Assembly (NCBI GenBank): GCA_944319915.1 | Contig: CALUEY010000008.1 | Span: forward strand, 23,230 to 87,229 | Reading direction: 5' to 3' | Length of the DNA: 64,000 bases | Source: an uncultured Prevotella sp. | GTDB taxonomy: Bacteria; Bacteroidota; Bacteroidia; Bacteroidales; Bacteroidaceae | Part shown: piece after piece, positions 8,344-18,085 of the stretch | Layout of the letters: each line of letters starts with the position of its first letter | Position numbering within the stretch: the first letter of the stretch is position 1 | Translations under genes and position numbers: made by a program | The notes under the pieces: generated by a model | Told to the model about the DNA's origin: nothing | The model's input: only the letters and a program-made list of their open reading frames with translations | The model's database searches: none

Positions 8344-10164
8344 CTACATCCTCTCGGGTACCTCTATGCCCAGCAGCGCCATGCCGTTCTTTATGGTCTT
8401 GGCCACGTTGCGGGCCAGCACGAGGCGCAGTTGCTGCCTGGCGGTGTCGGGTTCCTTGAGGATGGAGTAGTCGTGGTAGAACTGGTTGAACTCCTTGGTA
8501 AGCTCGTAGCAATAGTTGGCTATGCCGCTTGGGCTGTAGTCCTTGCCGGCCTGCTCCACCGCCGCGCCATACTCATTGAGCTTCTGTATCAGCTCCACCT
8601 CCTTGGCGTTGGGCTTGGCCGCAGCGGTGTCGAGCTTGGCGGGTATGTGCAGCCCTTCGGCCTCGGCCTTGCGCAGTATGCTGCGTATGCGGGCGTGGGT
8701 GTACTGGATGAAGGGGCCGGTGTTTCCGTTGAAGTCGATGGATTCCTCGGGGTTGAAGAGCATGTTCTTGCGCGCGTCGACCTTGAGGATGAAGTACTTC
8801 AGCGCGCCCATGCCCACGATGCGGGCTATTTCGCCGCGCTCAGCCTCCGATATGTCGTCAAACTTGCCAAGCTCCTCGCTCGTGCGGCGGGCCTGGGCTA
8901 TCATCTCGGCGATTAGGTCGTCGGCATCCACCACTGTGCCCTCGCGGCTCTTCATCTTCCCGTTGGGCAGCTCCACCATGCCGTAGGAGAAGTGCACCAG
9001 TTCCTTGCCCCACTTGAAGCCGAGGCGGTCGAGCAGTATCGAGAGCACCTGGAAGTGGTAGTTCTGCTCGTTGCCAACTACGTAGATCATCTTGTCGATG
9101 GGGTAATCGTTGAAGCGCATCTCGGCCGTGCCGATGTCCTGCGTCATGTAGACCGACGTGCCGTCGGAGCGCAGCAGGAGCTTCTGGTCTAAGCCCTCGG
9201 CGGTGAGGTCGGCCCACACGCTGCCGTCCGCGTGGCGCTCAAAGAGGCCCTTGGCCAGGCCCTCTTCCACCTTGGCCTTGCCCCGCAGGTAGGTGTCCGA
9301 CTCGTAGTATATCTTGTCGAAGCCCACGCCCAGAGCCTTGTATGTCTCGTCGAAGCCGGCGTAGACCCATCCGTTCATCTTGCGCCATAGCGAGCGCACC
9401 TCCTCGTCGCCCTGCTCCCAGCGCACGAGCATCTCGTGGGCCTCCTTTATCAGCGGAGCCTCGTCCTTGGCCTTTTTCTCAGCCTCGTCGGCGGCCATGC
9501 CCTCGGCGGTGTACTTAGCCGCCAGTTCCTTCACCTCCTCGCGGTAGTGCTTGTCAAAGGCCACGTAGTAGTCGCCAATGAGGTGGTCGCCCTTCTTTCC
9601 GCTCGTCTCGGGCGTTTCGCCGTTGCCCCACTTGAGCCATGCCAGCATCGACTTGCAGATGTGTATGCCCCTGTCGTTCACGATGTTGGTCTTCACCACC
9701 CGGTTGCCGTTGGCCTGCATTATCTGCGCGAGGCTCCAGCCCAGCAGGTTGTTGCGCACGTGGCCCAGGTGCAGTGGCTTGTTGGTGTTGGGCGACGAGT
9801 ATTCTATCATCACCAGCGGCGCGTCGGCCGTGGGCTGCTTCTCGCCGTAGTGCGGGTCGGCGTCGATGTCGGCGAGCAGCCCTGCCCACGCCCCCGGGGC
9901 CACAACGAGGTTGAGGAATCCCTTCACCACGTTGTACGACGCCACCGCCCCGCAGTTGTCGGCGAGGTAGCGTCCGAGGTCTTCGGCAGTGTCCTCCGGC
10001 TTCTTCTTCGATATCTTGAGCAACGGGAACACCACGAGCGTGAGGTTGCCCTCAAACTCGCGCTTTGTCTTCTGGAGTTGCACCATCTTCTCCGGCACGT
10101 CCTGGCCGTAGAGTGCCTTCACGCCGTCGATGACGGCACTGCATATCATCGTTTCTATCTTCAT
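8344..10164 (-). CDS. argS: Arginyl-tRNA synthetase
   Basis: Cytosolic class I enzyme that charges tRNA-Arg. The 606 residues carry an N-terminal Add-1 domain, the HIGH-like site in SSPNTNKPLHLGHVRNN (about residues 124-140), the KMSK-like loop KMKSREGTVV and a C-terminal DALR anticodon-binding domain (YTHARIRSILRKAE onward) ending in GIEVPERM. Length is normal. A TAATTTTG box lies 45 bases upstream. Confidence 0.97.
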   Translation of the reverse strand: MKIETMICSAVIDGVKALYGQDVPEKMVQLQKTKREFEGNLTLVVFPLLKISKKKPEDTAEDLGRYLADNCGAVASYNVVKGFLNLVVAPGAWAGLLADIDADPHYGEKQPTADAPLVMIEYSSPNTNKPLHLGHVRNNLLGWSLAQIMQANGNRVVKTNIVNDRGIHICKSMLAWLKWGNGETPETSGKKGDHLIGDYYVAFDKHYREEVKELAAKYTAEGMAADEAEKKAKDEAPLIKEAHEMLVRWEQGDEEVRSLWRKMNGWVYAGFDETYKALGVGFDKIYYESDTYLRGKAKVEEGLAKGLFERHADGSVWADLTAEGLDQKLLLRSDGTSVYMTQDIGTAEMRFNDYPIDKMIYVVGNEQNYHFQVLSILLDRLGFKWGKELVHFSYGMVELPNGKMKSREGTVVDADDLIAEMIAQARRTSEELGKFDDISEAERGEIARIVGMGALKYFILKVDARKNMLFNPEESIDFNGNTGPFIQYTHARIRSILRKAEAEGLHIPAKLDTAAAKPNAKEVELIQKLNEYGAAVEQAGKDYSPSGIANYCYELTKEFNQFYHDYSILKEPDTARQQLRLVLARNVAKTIKNGMALLGIEVPERM

Positions 10165-10208
10165 AATCCGGTATACCTTAATAATATATCATGTCATGAT
10201 TGCGCCTG

Positions 10209-10216
10209 CAAAATTA
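10209..10216 (-). promoter_or_regulatory. Promoter -7 box of argS
   Basis: The minus strand reads TAATTTTG, 45 bases before the argS ATG. No TTTG box is seen at the expected spacing. Confidence 0.5.
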
Positions 10217-10294
10217 CAAAAAATATGGCAAACGCGGCACCATCAGGGGCGCTTATTTTGACCCTCACACAACTATCTGAGCCTCAACCTGTTA

Positions 10295-10382
10295 GCAAAA
10301 CGGGCCGCATGACACACCTAAACTGGCCGCCTCGGGGCGCAATACGGGCCGTTTTGGACTGCAAAACGGCACAGCTCGCGAG
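10295..10382 (+). repeat. 22-bp dyad-repeat array, locus 1 (degenerate)
   Basis: Four consecutive units of 22 bases start at 10295, 10317, 10339 and 10361. The third keeps the core ATACGGGCCGTTTT; the others are partly eroded. The array fills the argS/glycosidase divergent gap upstream of the promoter at 10413-10443. It belongs to the same family as the arrays at 17904, 22953, 31756, 43309 and 50439. Confidence 0.65.
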
Positions 10383-10412
10383 GCCGTCATGCATAAAACC
10401 GGCGCGGGACCC

Positions 10413-10443
10413 TTGGCCAACTGCGACAAAATGCTTACATTTG
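10413..10443 (+). promoter_or_regulatory. Promoter of the pectin gene cluster
   Basis: TTGG at 10413-10416, 19 bases, then TACATTTG at 10436-10443, close to the Bacteroidetes consensus. The transcript would start about 25 bases before the glycosidase ATG at 10473. Confidence 0.65.
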
Positions 10444-10472
10444 CAACAGGAAACAAACAAAAGCCACATACA

Positions 10473-12464
10473 ATGAAGAAGAAAGCATACCTCTCAGCCG
10501 CGCTTGCCGCCATGGCCGCTGCCGCAACGGCGCAAGACGCCATCTACACTGTGAACCCCGAGACAGGCTCGCTGGCCTCGGTAACCATCGAGGGCGACAC
10601 CGCCAAGATGGACTGGACGCTGCGCACCGACGGCTCGCAGTACCCCTGGGTGACCGAAAAATACGGCTGGGGGCTGGGTTACCTCACCGCCAACGGGCAG
10701 CACCATGAGTGGTGCAAGCCCGAAGCCACAGGCAATGGCGGCGGAAACGCCACCTACAAAGCTGGCCCGGTGACCGTCAGCGTGAGCCGCGCCAAGGCCG
10801 GCGGGGGCTTCAGCGAGACATACACATTCACCAACGGCAGCTCGGCGGAGGTGCGCCTGACGGACATCGGCATCTACACGCCCTTCAACGACAACTATCC
10901 CGACGCGCGGACTTGCATGACGCAGCGGTGCCACGCCCACGTCTGGACGGGCGGGAGCACAGCCTACGTAAGGGCGGTGCGCATGAGCGGGCGCGGCGAC
11001 GGCCTCGGACTGGCGCTCACCGAGGGCCGCGTGTGGGACTACGACGTGTGGGAGCGCGGCCAGGACAAAGGCTCGTCTAACAACCGCGGCGTGATAGCCC
11101 TCTGCCCGCAAGACAAGGTTCTCGCCCCCGGCGAGAGCACGCGGGTGGGCTGGACGGTGTTCCGCTACGACTCGGAGGTGGAGTTCAACGAGCGCGTCAT
11201 GGCCCTTGGCGGAGCCATCGTTACCAGTCCGAAGTATGTCTACGAGGTAGGCGAGGTGGCCGAAGTGACCGCCATGACGAAGGGCGACGTGCAGACCAAG
11301 ACGGTGAAGATAGAAAACCCGGGGCCGATGGACGTGCCGTTTGAGTACGCCCCGGGCAAGGTCACCTTTGCGCGGCTGCTCGGCGTAAGCTCCTACGAGG
11401 GGCTTATACAGAAGCGCATAGACTTCATCATCAGCCACCAGCAGATGAACGACACTGCCGACGCACGCTGCGGGGCATACATGGTGTACGACAACGAGAC
11501 GCAGAAGATTTACCTCAACGACGACAGCCGCGCCAGCTCCGACACCGACGAGGGCCGCGAGCGCGTCGGCATGGGCGTGCTCATTGCCCAATGGCAGGCC
11601 CTCCACCCGTCAGACCGCCAGCTGCAGTCGCTCCGGCGCTACGCCGCGTTCCTGCGCACGGAGCTGCAACGCGCCGACTACACCACGTTCTCGCGCGTGG
11701 GCCACGGCGGCAAGAACCGCGGATACAACTACCCCTGGATTGCCGACCTGTACTTCCGGATGTACAACCTGACGGGCGACAAGCAGTATGCACGCGACGG
11801 CTACGGCACGATGCGCGCCTTCTTCCGCCACTTCGGCTACGGCTTCTACGCCATAGACATTCCCGTAACGCTTAGCCTGAAGACTCTGGCCGATGCCGGG
11901 ATGGCCGCCGAGCGCGACACGCTGCTGGCCGACTACAAGGCCACGGCTGACGCATTCGCAAAGAACGGGCTTGACTTCCCGCGCCACGAGGTGAACTACG
12001 AGCAGAGCATCATAGGCCCGGCGGTGCAGTTCCTCTGCGAGATGAACCTTGCCACAAAGGACGAACGCTACTTGGAATGCGCCCGGATGATGATGCCCGC
12101 GCTCGAAGCCTTCACCGCGCAGCAGCCCGCCTACAACATGAACGAGATTGCGCTGCGCCACTGGGACGGCTACTGGTTCGGCAAGCACCAACTCTTCGGC
12201 GACACCTACCCGCACTACTGGAGCACCGTAAACGCCGCCACCTATTATTATTACGCAAAGTGTACGGGCGACGAGTCGTACCAACGGCGGGCCGAAAACA
12301 TCGTGCGCAACAATCTGTGCCAGTTCTTCGAGGACGGCTCGGCCAGCTGCGCGTTCGTCAACCCACGCATGGTGGACGGGCAGCGGGCGCACCGCTTCGA
12401 CGCCTTCGCCAACGACCAGGACTGGGCTTTGGTCTGCTACCTGCTCGTAAACCACGGCATCTGA
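10473..12464 (+). CDS. Secreted six-hairpin glycosidase-like protein
   Basis: A 663-residue exported protein. A signal peptide (MKKKAYLSAALAAMAAAATA) is followed by a beta-rich N-terminal domain (to about residue 300) and a C-terminal helical half with repeated Tyr/Trp/Arg-rich helices (YNYPWIADLYFRMYNLTGD, PHYWSTVNAATYYYYAKCTGD). This pattern is typical of (alpha/alpha)6-barrel carbohydrate enzymes. I cannot name the family with confidence; a glucuronidase-like family such as GH154 is one possibility, unsaturated-uronyl hydrolases another. It is the first gene of a cluster with GH2 and GH28 enzymes, which points to a side-chain or uronic-acid activity on pectin. The ATG at 10473 is chosen over an upstream in-frame ATG at 10389 because it starts the signal peptide and follows the promoter. 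Confidence 0.7.
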   Translation: MKKKAYLSAALAAMAAAATAQDAIYTVNPETGSLASVTIEGDTAKMDWTLRTDGSQYPWVTEKYGWGLGYLTANGQHHEWCKPEATGNGGGNATYKAGPVTVSVSRAKAGGGFSETYTFTNGSSAEVRLTDIGIYTPFNDNYPDARTCMTQRCHAHVWTGGSTAYVRAVRMSGRGDGLGLALTEGRVWDYDVWERGQDKGSSNNRGVIALCPQDKVLAPGESTRVGWTVFRYDSEVEFNERVMALGGAIVTSPKYVYEVGEVAEVTAMTKGDVQTKTVKIENPGPMDVPFEYAPGKVTFARLLGVSSYEGLIQKRIDFIISHQQMNDTADARCGAYMVYDNETQKIYLNDDSRASSDTDEGRERVGMGVLIAQWQALHPSDRQLQSLRRYAAFLRTELQRADYTTFSRVGHGGKNRGYNYPWIADLYFRMYNLTGDKQYARDGYGTMRAFFRHFGYGFYAIDIPVTLSLKTLADAGMAAERDTLLADYKATADAFAKNGLDFPRHEVNYEQSIIGPAVQFLCEMNLATKDERYLECARMMMPALEAFTAQQPAYNMNEIALRHWDGYWFGKHQLFGDTYPHYWSTVNAATYYYYAKCTGDESYQRRAENIVRNNLCQFFEDGSASCAFVNPRMVDGQRAHRFDAFANDQDWALVCYLLVNHGI

Positions 12465-12519
12465 AACCTAAGGCAAGCAAGAACAAACACCAACCAAACT
12501 CAAACAAGAAAACCGAATC

Positions 12520-14940
12520 GTGAAAGAAAAAATCCTTACCGCAATCATCGCCCTCACAGCCTGCCTCGCAGCAGCAGCCCGCGAGAAAGTGAACATCAAC
12601 TTAGGGTGGAAGTTCATCCGTGAGAACGTGGCCATGGCGGAGGCTGCGCAGTTTGACGACAGCAAGTGGCAGACGGTAGACCTGCCCCACGACGCTGCCG
12701 TTTACCACGCCTTCCAGAAGGAGGGCGACGGCGCAAGCTCACGGGTCGGCTTCCTGCCCTTGGGCAGGGGATGGTACCGCAAGCACATCAGCTACGACCC
12801 GTCGTGGCGCGGGCGGCGCGTGGTGCTTGAGTTTGAGGGCGTCTACCGCGATGCCCGCGTGTTCGTAAACGGCATTGCCTGCGGCGGCGAACACCCCAAC
12901 GGCTACATCGACTTCGAGCACGACATAACCGATATGCTGCGCGAGGGCGACAACGTGGTGGCCGTGTCATACGACAATACCTACAACAAAAGCTCGCGGT
13001 GGTACAACGGCGAGGGCATCAACCGCAACGTGTGGCTCCACGTGACAGACCCGCTGCACGTGGCGTGGAACGGCACTTACGTCACCACGCCGAAGATTTC
13101 GGCCGACCGTGCGCTCGTGGCCATGGAGACGGCTGTGAGCAACGACGGGCGCGACTCGGTGCTCTGCCGCCTCGTGACCGACATCGTTGACCCGCAAGGG
13201 CGCACCGTGGCCACGCGCGAGGCCGCCGCACCGTTCGGCCCTGGCGAGACGTTCACCTTCCGGCAGGACATCAGCGTGCCCCAGCCGCAGCTCTGGGACG
13301 TGGGCAAGGGCGTGCTCTACAAGGCCGTGAGCCGCGTGTTCCTCCTCTCGGGATACCATGCACCAACAGCCGGAGCAGTTCCGCCGGCTGCGCCGACAGA
13401 CATCTACGAGACCACCTTCGGCATACGCGACATTGAGTTCAGCCCCGACAGCGGCCTGACCGTGAACGGGCGGCGCGTATATATCAACGGAGTGTGCCTG
13501 CACACCGACCTCGGCCCGCTCGGCACGGCCTCGTTCGACGCCGCCTGGGACCGCCGCCTCACGGCCATCACGCGCGACATGGGCTGCAACGGCATCCGAC
13601 TGTCGCACAACGCCTACCCGCGCTACGTGCTCGACTGGGCCGACCGCCACGGCGTGCTGGTCGTAGACGAGTTCTTCGACAAGTGGGAGGACAGCTTCTA
13701 CGGGCGCGGGGCGAAGATGGGCAACCTCCACCTGCGCGACATCCGCACGCAGATGGAGCGCGACCGCAACCATCCCTCGGTGATAATGTGGAGCGTGGGC
13801 AACGAGGTTTACCAGCAGATACAGGCCGACAAGACCCGCAAGGGCGGCGTGGAGATGCTGAAGATGCTCGTGGACCACACGCGCAAGATTGACCCATCGC
13901 GCAAAGTCACTTACAGCCAGTACCCCAACCGCTACGGCGACACGCGCGAGAAGAAGGACAAGGCCAGGTGGCTCGCAGCCGACCCGCACCAGTTTGAGTT
14001 CTACACCGACATCGTTTCCACTAACTACCTTGAGCGTTTCTGGGACGAAGACCACAAGAAGTACCCGCAACTCATGTTCATGGCAGGCGAGCTTGCCGTG
14101 GGCGACTTGGGCTATAATTACTTCAACTACGACCACTCCTACCCCATCGGCCACTTCTACTGGGGCGGCACCGACTACATAGGCGAGTCGTTCGGATGGC
14201 CGTCGAAGGGCTGGACGCGCGGCCTCGTGGACTTCACCAACCGCGTGAAGCCGCTCGGACAGAGCGTGCGCAGCTTCTACTGGCCGGAGCCTATGGTCAA
14301 GATAGTCACCCGCCCGGCCCAGGGGCAAGGCTCGCTCGTGTGGAACGACCTGAAGATGACGTGGATTCAGCTTGAGGAACACTGGAACTACAAGGCCGGG
14401 GACTCGCTCAAGGTGCAGGTGATGAGCAACTGCGACGAGACCGAACTGCTGCTCAACGGCCGCAGCCTTGGCCGCAAGAAGCTCCCGGCGGCAGGCACCC
14501 CGCCCGAACTGGTGTGGCCGCTGACGTTCGCTGAGGGCGAACTGAAGGCCGTGGGCTACCGCAACGGGCAGCCTGTGGCCGAAGAAGTGCTGCGCACGGC
14601 TGGCAAGCCGGCCCGCATAGTGACCACCTGCGACGCCGACACGCTCCGCGCCGACGGCCTGGACCTGGCTTACATCGACTACGTGGTGCTCGACAAGGAC
14701 GGCAACGTATGCCCAGTGAACGACCTGAAGCTCTCGTTCACGGTCAAGGGCAGCGGCACCAACGCTGGCGTGGCCAACGCCAACATGCTCAGCGACGAGC
14801 CGTGGCAGGCCGACAGCCGCTCCGCCTACCAGGGCCGCGCGCAGCTTATCATCCGCTCTAAGGCACAGCCCGGCACCATAAAAGTGACGGCAAAGGCCAA
14901 GGGAATGAAGGCAGTGGTAACGGAAATCGTAGTGAAATGA
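12520..14940 (+). CDS. Glycoside hydrolase family 2 (beta-galactosidase-like)
   Basis: Exported exo-glycosidase of 806 residues, probably a beta-galactosidase in pectin side-chain removal. It begins with GTG and a signal peptide ending near Ala-20. The sugar-binding jelly roll has GWYRKHI and EFEGVYRDARVFVNG, an Ig-like domain follows, then the TIM barrel. The acid/base Glu is about residue 429 in SVGNEVYQQ and the likely nucleophile Glu about 524 in MAGELAVG. C-terminal Ig-like domains complete the protein. It lies 55 bases after the six-hairpin gene and overlaps the GH28 start by four bases (ATGA), so the three are one operon. Substrate is inferred from context. Confidence 0.88.
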   Translation: MKEKILTAIIALTACLAAAAREKVNINLGWKFIRENVAMAEAAQFDDSKWQTVDLPHDAAVYHAFQKEGDGASSRVGFLPLGRGWYRKHISYDPSWRGRRVVLEFEGVYRDARVFVNGIACGGEHPNGYIDFEHDITDMLREGDNVVAVSYDNTYNKSSRWYNGEGINRNVWLHVTDPLHVAWNGTYVTTPKISADRALVAMETAVSNDGRDSVLCRLVTDIVDPQGRTVATREAAAPFGPGETFTFRQDISVPQPQLWDVGKGVLYKAVSRVFLLSGYHAPTAGAVPPAAPTDIYETTFGIRDIEFSPDSGLTVNGRRVYINGVCLHTDLGPLGTASFDAAWDRRLTAITRDMGCNGIRLSHNAYPRYVLDWADRHGVLVVDEFFDKWEDSFYGRGAKMGNLHLRDIRTQMERDRNHPSVIMWSVGNEVYQQIQADKTRKGGVEMLKMLVDHTRKIDPSRKVTYSQYPNRYGDTREKKDKARWLAADPHQFEFYTDIVSTNYLERFWDEDHKKYPQLMFMAGELAVGDLGYNYFNYDHSYPIGHFYWGGTDYIGESFGWPSKGWTRGLVDFTNRVKPLGQSVRSFYWPEPMVKIVTRPAQGQGSLVWNDLKMTWIQLEEHWNYKAGDSLKVQVMSNCDETELLLNGRSLGRKKLPAAGTPPELVWPLTFAEGELKAVGYRNGQPVAEEVLRTAGKPARIVTTCDADTLRADGLDLAYIDYVVLDKDGNVCPVNDLKLSFTVKGSGTNAGVANANMLSDEPWQADSRSAYQGRAQLIIRSKAQPGTIKVTAKAKGMKAVVTEIVVK

Positions 14941-16301
14941 AACCTTACTTGAAAAAATACGCTGCCAAATATGTGGCATGGCTGCTGGCAACGGCGTTGC
15001 CGGCAGCCTGCCCGGCAACGCTCATGGCACAGCTGCCGGAAGCCATCGAGCCGATAGAAGCGCCGTTCGATATGCCGCAGATGGCACGCCCGGAGTTCCC
15101 CGACCACACGCTGAGCATTGCCAAGACTGGCGCGAAGCAGGGCAAACTATCGACCAAAGCCATACAAAAAGCCATCGACCGCACCGCAGCGATGGGCGGA
15201 GGAACTGTAATTGTGCCTGCGGGAAAGTGGCTCACGGGGCGCATAGAGCTCAAAAGCAACGTCAACCTGCGCATCGACGAGGGCGCAGAACTGCACTTCA
15301 GCGGGCAGGTTGAGGACTACCTTCCCGCCGTGCCGACCCGCAATGAGGGCGTAGACATTATCTCCACGGGCGCAATGGTCTATGCCAACGGCGCGAAGAA
15401 CATAGCCATTACGGGCAAAGGCCGTCTCGTAGCCCCACGGCGCGACTGCCAACTGATGCGCCGCGCCATCGGCGGGATAAGCGACTCAGTGGAGCAAATG
15501 CCACTGGCAGAGCGTGTGTTCGACGGGCGCGGAGGGGCGAAAGTGTTCCTCCCGGCATTCTTCGGGCCGATAAACTGCGAGCAGATATTGGTCGAAGGCG
15601 TCACGTTTGAGCGCAGCCTGTTCTGGAACATCGTTCCCGTATACTGCCGCAACATCATCATTCGCGGCGTGACGGTGAACAGCCATGGCCACGGGCGCAC
15701 CGACGGCATAGACTTAGACTCGTCGGCCGACGCCCTCATAGAGTACACCACGCTCGACTGCGGCGACGATTGCTTCACGCTGAAGGCAGGCCGCGGCAAC
15801 GACGGAGTGGACCGGGCGCGGCCCACGGAGAACGTGGTAATACGCCACTGCCGGGTGAAGCGCGGCGTGGGAGGGCTGACCATAGGCAGCGAAACGGCAG
15901 GAGGCATACGCAACGTGTATGCCTGCGACGTGGTGATGGAAGCCCCGCGCTACCCCATATACATGAAGACGAGGAGGCCGCGCGGGGGCGGATGCGAGAA
16001 CATAACGCTCGAACGGCTGCACATAAAGTCGTGTGCAGGCACGGCAATACAGTTCGACATGCTCGGCTCACGCCGCTGGGTGGGCAGCCTTGCCGACCGC
16101 CTGCCCGCCCGCCCCGTGGGCAAGCTCACGCCGAAATTCGCCGACATAACGTTCAAGGATGTCACAATCGACAGCTGCCGCACGCTCATCAGCGCCAAAG
16201 GCCTGCCCGAGCAGCCCATAGAAAACCTGAAGCTCTGCAACGTTAAAGCCCCCACCACGCGCATGACGTTTCAAGACGTAGGCACGATAACGATTGAATG
16301 A
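14937..16301 (+). CDS. Glycoside hydrolase family 28 (polygalacturonase-like)
   Basis: Exported pectin hydrolase of 454 residues with a right-handed beta-helix fold. After a signal peptide (about 1-31), the family marks appear in order: a GGGTVIVPAGKWLTG strand, the catalytic segment TDGIDLDSS, the paired Asp-277 and Asp-278 in CGDDCFTLK, a GGLTIGSE turn and the YMKTRRPRGGG segment in place of the usual RIK. Bacteroidetes GH28 members act on homogalacturonan or on rhamnogalacturonan-I. The start codon overlaps the GH2 stop (ATGA), implying translational coupling. Which polymer it cuts cannot be told from sequence alone. Confidence 0.9.
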   Translation: MKPYLKKYAAKYVAWLLATALPAACPATLMAQLPEAIEPIEAPFDMPQMARPEFPDHTLSIAKTGAKQGKLSTKAIQKAIDRTAAMGGGTVIVPAGKWLTGRIELKSNVNLRIDEGAELHFSGQVEDYLPAVPTRNEGVDIISTGAMVYANGAKNIAITGKGRLVAPRRDCQLMRRAIGGISDSVEQMPLAERVFDGRGGAKVFLPAFFGPINCEQILVEGVTFERSLFWNIVPVYCRNIIIRGVTVNSHGHGRTDGIDLDSSADALIEYTTLDCGDDCFTLKAGRGNDGVDRARPTENVVIRHCRVKRGVGGLTIGSETAGGIRNVYACDVVMEAPRYPIYMKTRRPRGGGCENITLERLHIKSCAGTAIQFDMLGSRRWVGSLADRLPARPVGKLTPKFADITFKDVTIDSCRTLISAKGLPEQPIENLKLCNVKAPTTRMTFQDVGTITIE

Positions 16302-16519
16302 AGAACCAAGGATGCCCACGGCGGCATCCACTGCCCCGTGCGCCTCATCAACACTGGCCCCGGCTGCATCCCACCACGCACCGGGGCCTGCCGCAGAACT
16401 GAAGAAAGGGCGCAAACACACATACAAACATAGAGCGCGAGAGCGGCGGACTTACGCTCGCTGACGAATGCGACCTGACGCGGGAGTGACCGCCAGCAGG
16501 ACTACAATGCCTCTCAAAC
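16302..16519. other. Intergenic spacer after the GH28 gene
   Basis: No ORF with protein-like composition and no recognisable repeat or promoter. It leads into the compound hairpin at 16520-16574. Confidence 0.5.
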
Positions 16520-16574
16520 CATTGCGCGCAAAGGCGGGATGCCGGCAAACCGGCGCCCGCCTTTGCGCGCAATG
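16520..16574. terminator. Compound hairpin between convergent genes
   Basis: A perfect 19-base inverted repeat (16520-16538 with 16556-16574) encloses an inner stem (GCCGG with CCGGC). It separates the GH28 operon from the convergent dedA gene, whose stop is 46 bases away. There is no T tract, so it may act as a bidirectional barrier or RNA stabiliser rather than a classic terminator. Confidence 0.6.
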
Positions 16575-16620
16575 TATCACTTTGCACTGTGGCAGCCTTG
16601 AGAGCGGCCACGCAAGGCCC

Positions 16621-17271
16621 TCACTCGCCCTTCTTCAGCTTGGCGCGCACAACCTCTATTATGGCAGGCAGCAGCGATATTACGATGATTGCCACGATGA
16701 GCAGCTTGAGGTTCTGCTGCACGAAGGGCTGGTTGCCGAAGAAGTAGCCCGTGAAGCAGAAGAGGCAAACCCACAGGGCGGCCCCCGTCACGTTGTACAT
16801 CATGAAGTAATAGTAGTGCATCTTGCCCATTCCGGCCACGAAGGGGGCAAACGTCCTCACTATCGGAACGAAGCGGGCCAGTATTATCGTCTTGCCGCCA
16901 TACTTGCGGAAAAAAGCGTGGGTCTTGTCCAAATAAGCCTGCTTGAATATCTTCGAGTTGGGGTTGCTGAACAGCTTCCGCCCGAAGAAGTGGCCTATCA
17001 TGTAGTTGCACGAGTCGCCCAGCACTGCGGCGGCAAACACTATGAGCACGAGCCACCATATATGCAGCGGCATGTCGGGCAGGGCCGTGATGGCACCGGC
17101 CACGAAGAGTAGCGAGTCGCCGGGCAGGAAGGGCGTCACGACGAGGCCAGTCTCGCAGAAGATGATTACGAACAATATGGCATACGTCCACATGTGGTAG
17201 TCCTGCACAAGCTCTATCATGTGCTTGTCGATGTGCAGGACGAAATCAATCAAAAACTGAATAATATCCAT
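16621..17271 (-). CDS. DedA-family membrane protein
   Basis: Inner-membrane protein of 216 residues with a VTT/DedA domain and four to five hydrophobic segments. Signatures are [20 protein letters not shown] (residues about 40-60) and the conserved [21 protein letters not shown] segment with the key Arg residues and FAPFVAGMG. DedA proteins are linked to undecaprenyl-phosphate or phospholipid flipping and membrane homeostasis. Transcribed alone from a TAATTTTG box at 17347-17354. Confidence 0.92.
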   Translation of the reverse strand: MDIIQFLIDFVLHIDKHMIELVQDYHMWTYAILFVIIFCETGLVVTPFLPGDSLLFVAGAITALPDMPLHIWWLVLIVFAAAVLGDSCNYMIGHFFGRKLFSNPNSKIFKQAYLDKTHAFFRKYGGKTIILARFVPIVRTFAPFVAGMGKMHYYYFMMYNVTGAALWVCLFCFTGYFFGNQPFVQQNLKLLIVAIIVISLLPAIIEVVRAKLKKGE

Positions 17272-17346
17272 TTCAATATATATTTTCCGGAAATATCAAC
17301 GCAGTAAGGCGCGGCACGCCACGAGGGCAGCTGCCACCAACGGGTG

Positions 17347-17354
17347 CAAAATTA
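17347..17354 (-). promoter_or_regulatory. Promoter -7 box of dedA
   Basis: The minus strand reads TAATTTTG, 75 bases before the dedA ATG. Confidence 0.55.
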
Positions 17355-17903
17355 GTCATTTCCGCCGAACAAGCCTACCAAATGGAGCCTAAAAATGCTG
17401 CCGCGCGCACGTTTTTTAATATGTCGTTGCGTTTTTTCGCTTTCATTGCAGACTGCACAAGCCCCACCAGCCGCCTCAGCAAGAACAGCATCACGCGGCT
17501 GCCCACGCAGGCAGGCCGATGGCACCACCATGCGCCCCCAGCCTCAAGCCGCACGGGGCGCAGTCCTTTTTGGCATAACCACACAAATAAAAACGGCCCG
17601 ACGTGGCGATTTGTAAAATAAACTAACTACTTTTGCAATGCCTTAGGCATTTACGACGCTCTCCAACCCCCAAACGGCCGTTAGAGCCCAAAACGAGTCC
17701 TGCATATTGCCATGCATGCCGGCAACCGCCTTTGCCTAAGGCGCAGCGGGCCACGCAGAGGCAAAGAGACCAGCAGAACGGCCCGAGCCTCAGCCCGCAT
17801 GCATAGGCCAGCAACGCGCCACCTGCCTTGCGCCCATGCCCAACGGCAGTAACAAATGCTTACAAACGCGCGTCCCGGGCAGCCCTACGTACCCATCGGG
17901 AAT

Positions 17904-17991
17904 GCAAAACAGGCCGTTTGGCACCGCGTAACGGCCCGTTTGGCACCGCAATACAGGCCGTTTCAGGAGGCCAAACGGGGCTTTTCACAAC
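17904..17991 (+). repeat. 22-bp dyad-repeat array, locus 2
   Basis: Four units of exactly 22 bases start at 17904, 17926, 17948 and 17970. The first three keep AAACAGGCCGTTT, TAACGGCCCGTTT and ATACAGGCCGTTT. The fourth loses its right half, as the last unit does in other arrays. The array ends 94 bases before the RNA methyltransferase ATG. Confidence 0.85.
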
Positions 17992-18085
17992 ACTCTGAGG
18001 CACAGGCGGTTGCGAGAACGGGCGCAAACGTGGGGAAATATTTACAAAACCTATGCGGCAGGATGCCGCTGCACAACATACAAAC

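Larger units (their letters stand above)
17272..18085. other. Long non-coding gap between dedA and the RNA methyltransferase gene
   Basis: No credible gene in 814 bases. It holds the dedA promoter, an unattached promoter-like box TACTTTTG at 17628-17635 followed by a small palindrome (ATGCCTTAGGCAT at 17639-17651), degenerate 22-bp repeat copies near 17672-17705, and a clear 22-bp array at 17904-17991. Confidence 0.5.

Noticed and set aside
12967-15018. 683-codon minus-strand open frame opposite the GH2 gene
   Set aside because: Antisense shadow of a GC-rich gene; no domain, and the GH2 on the other strand is convincing over its whole length.
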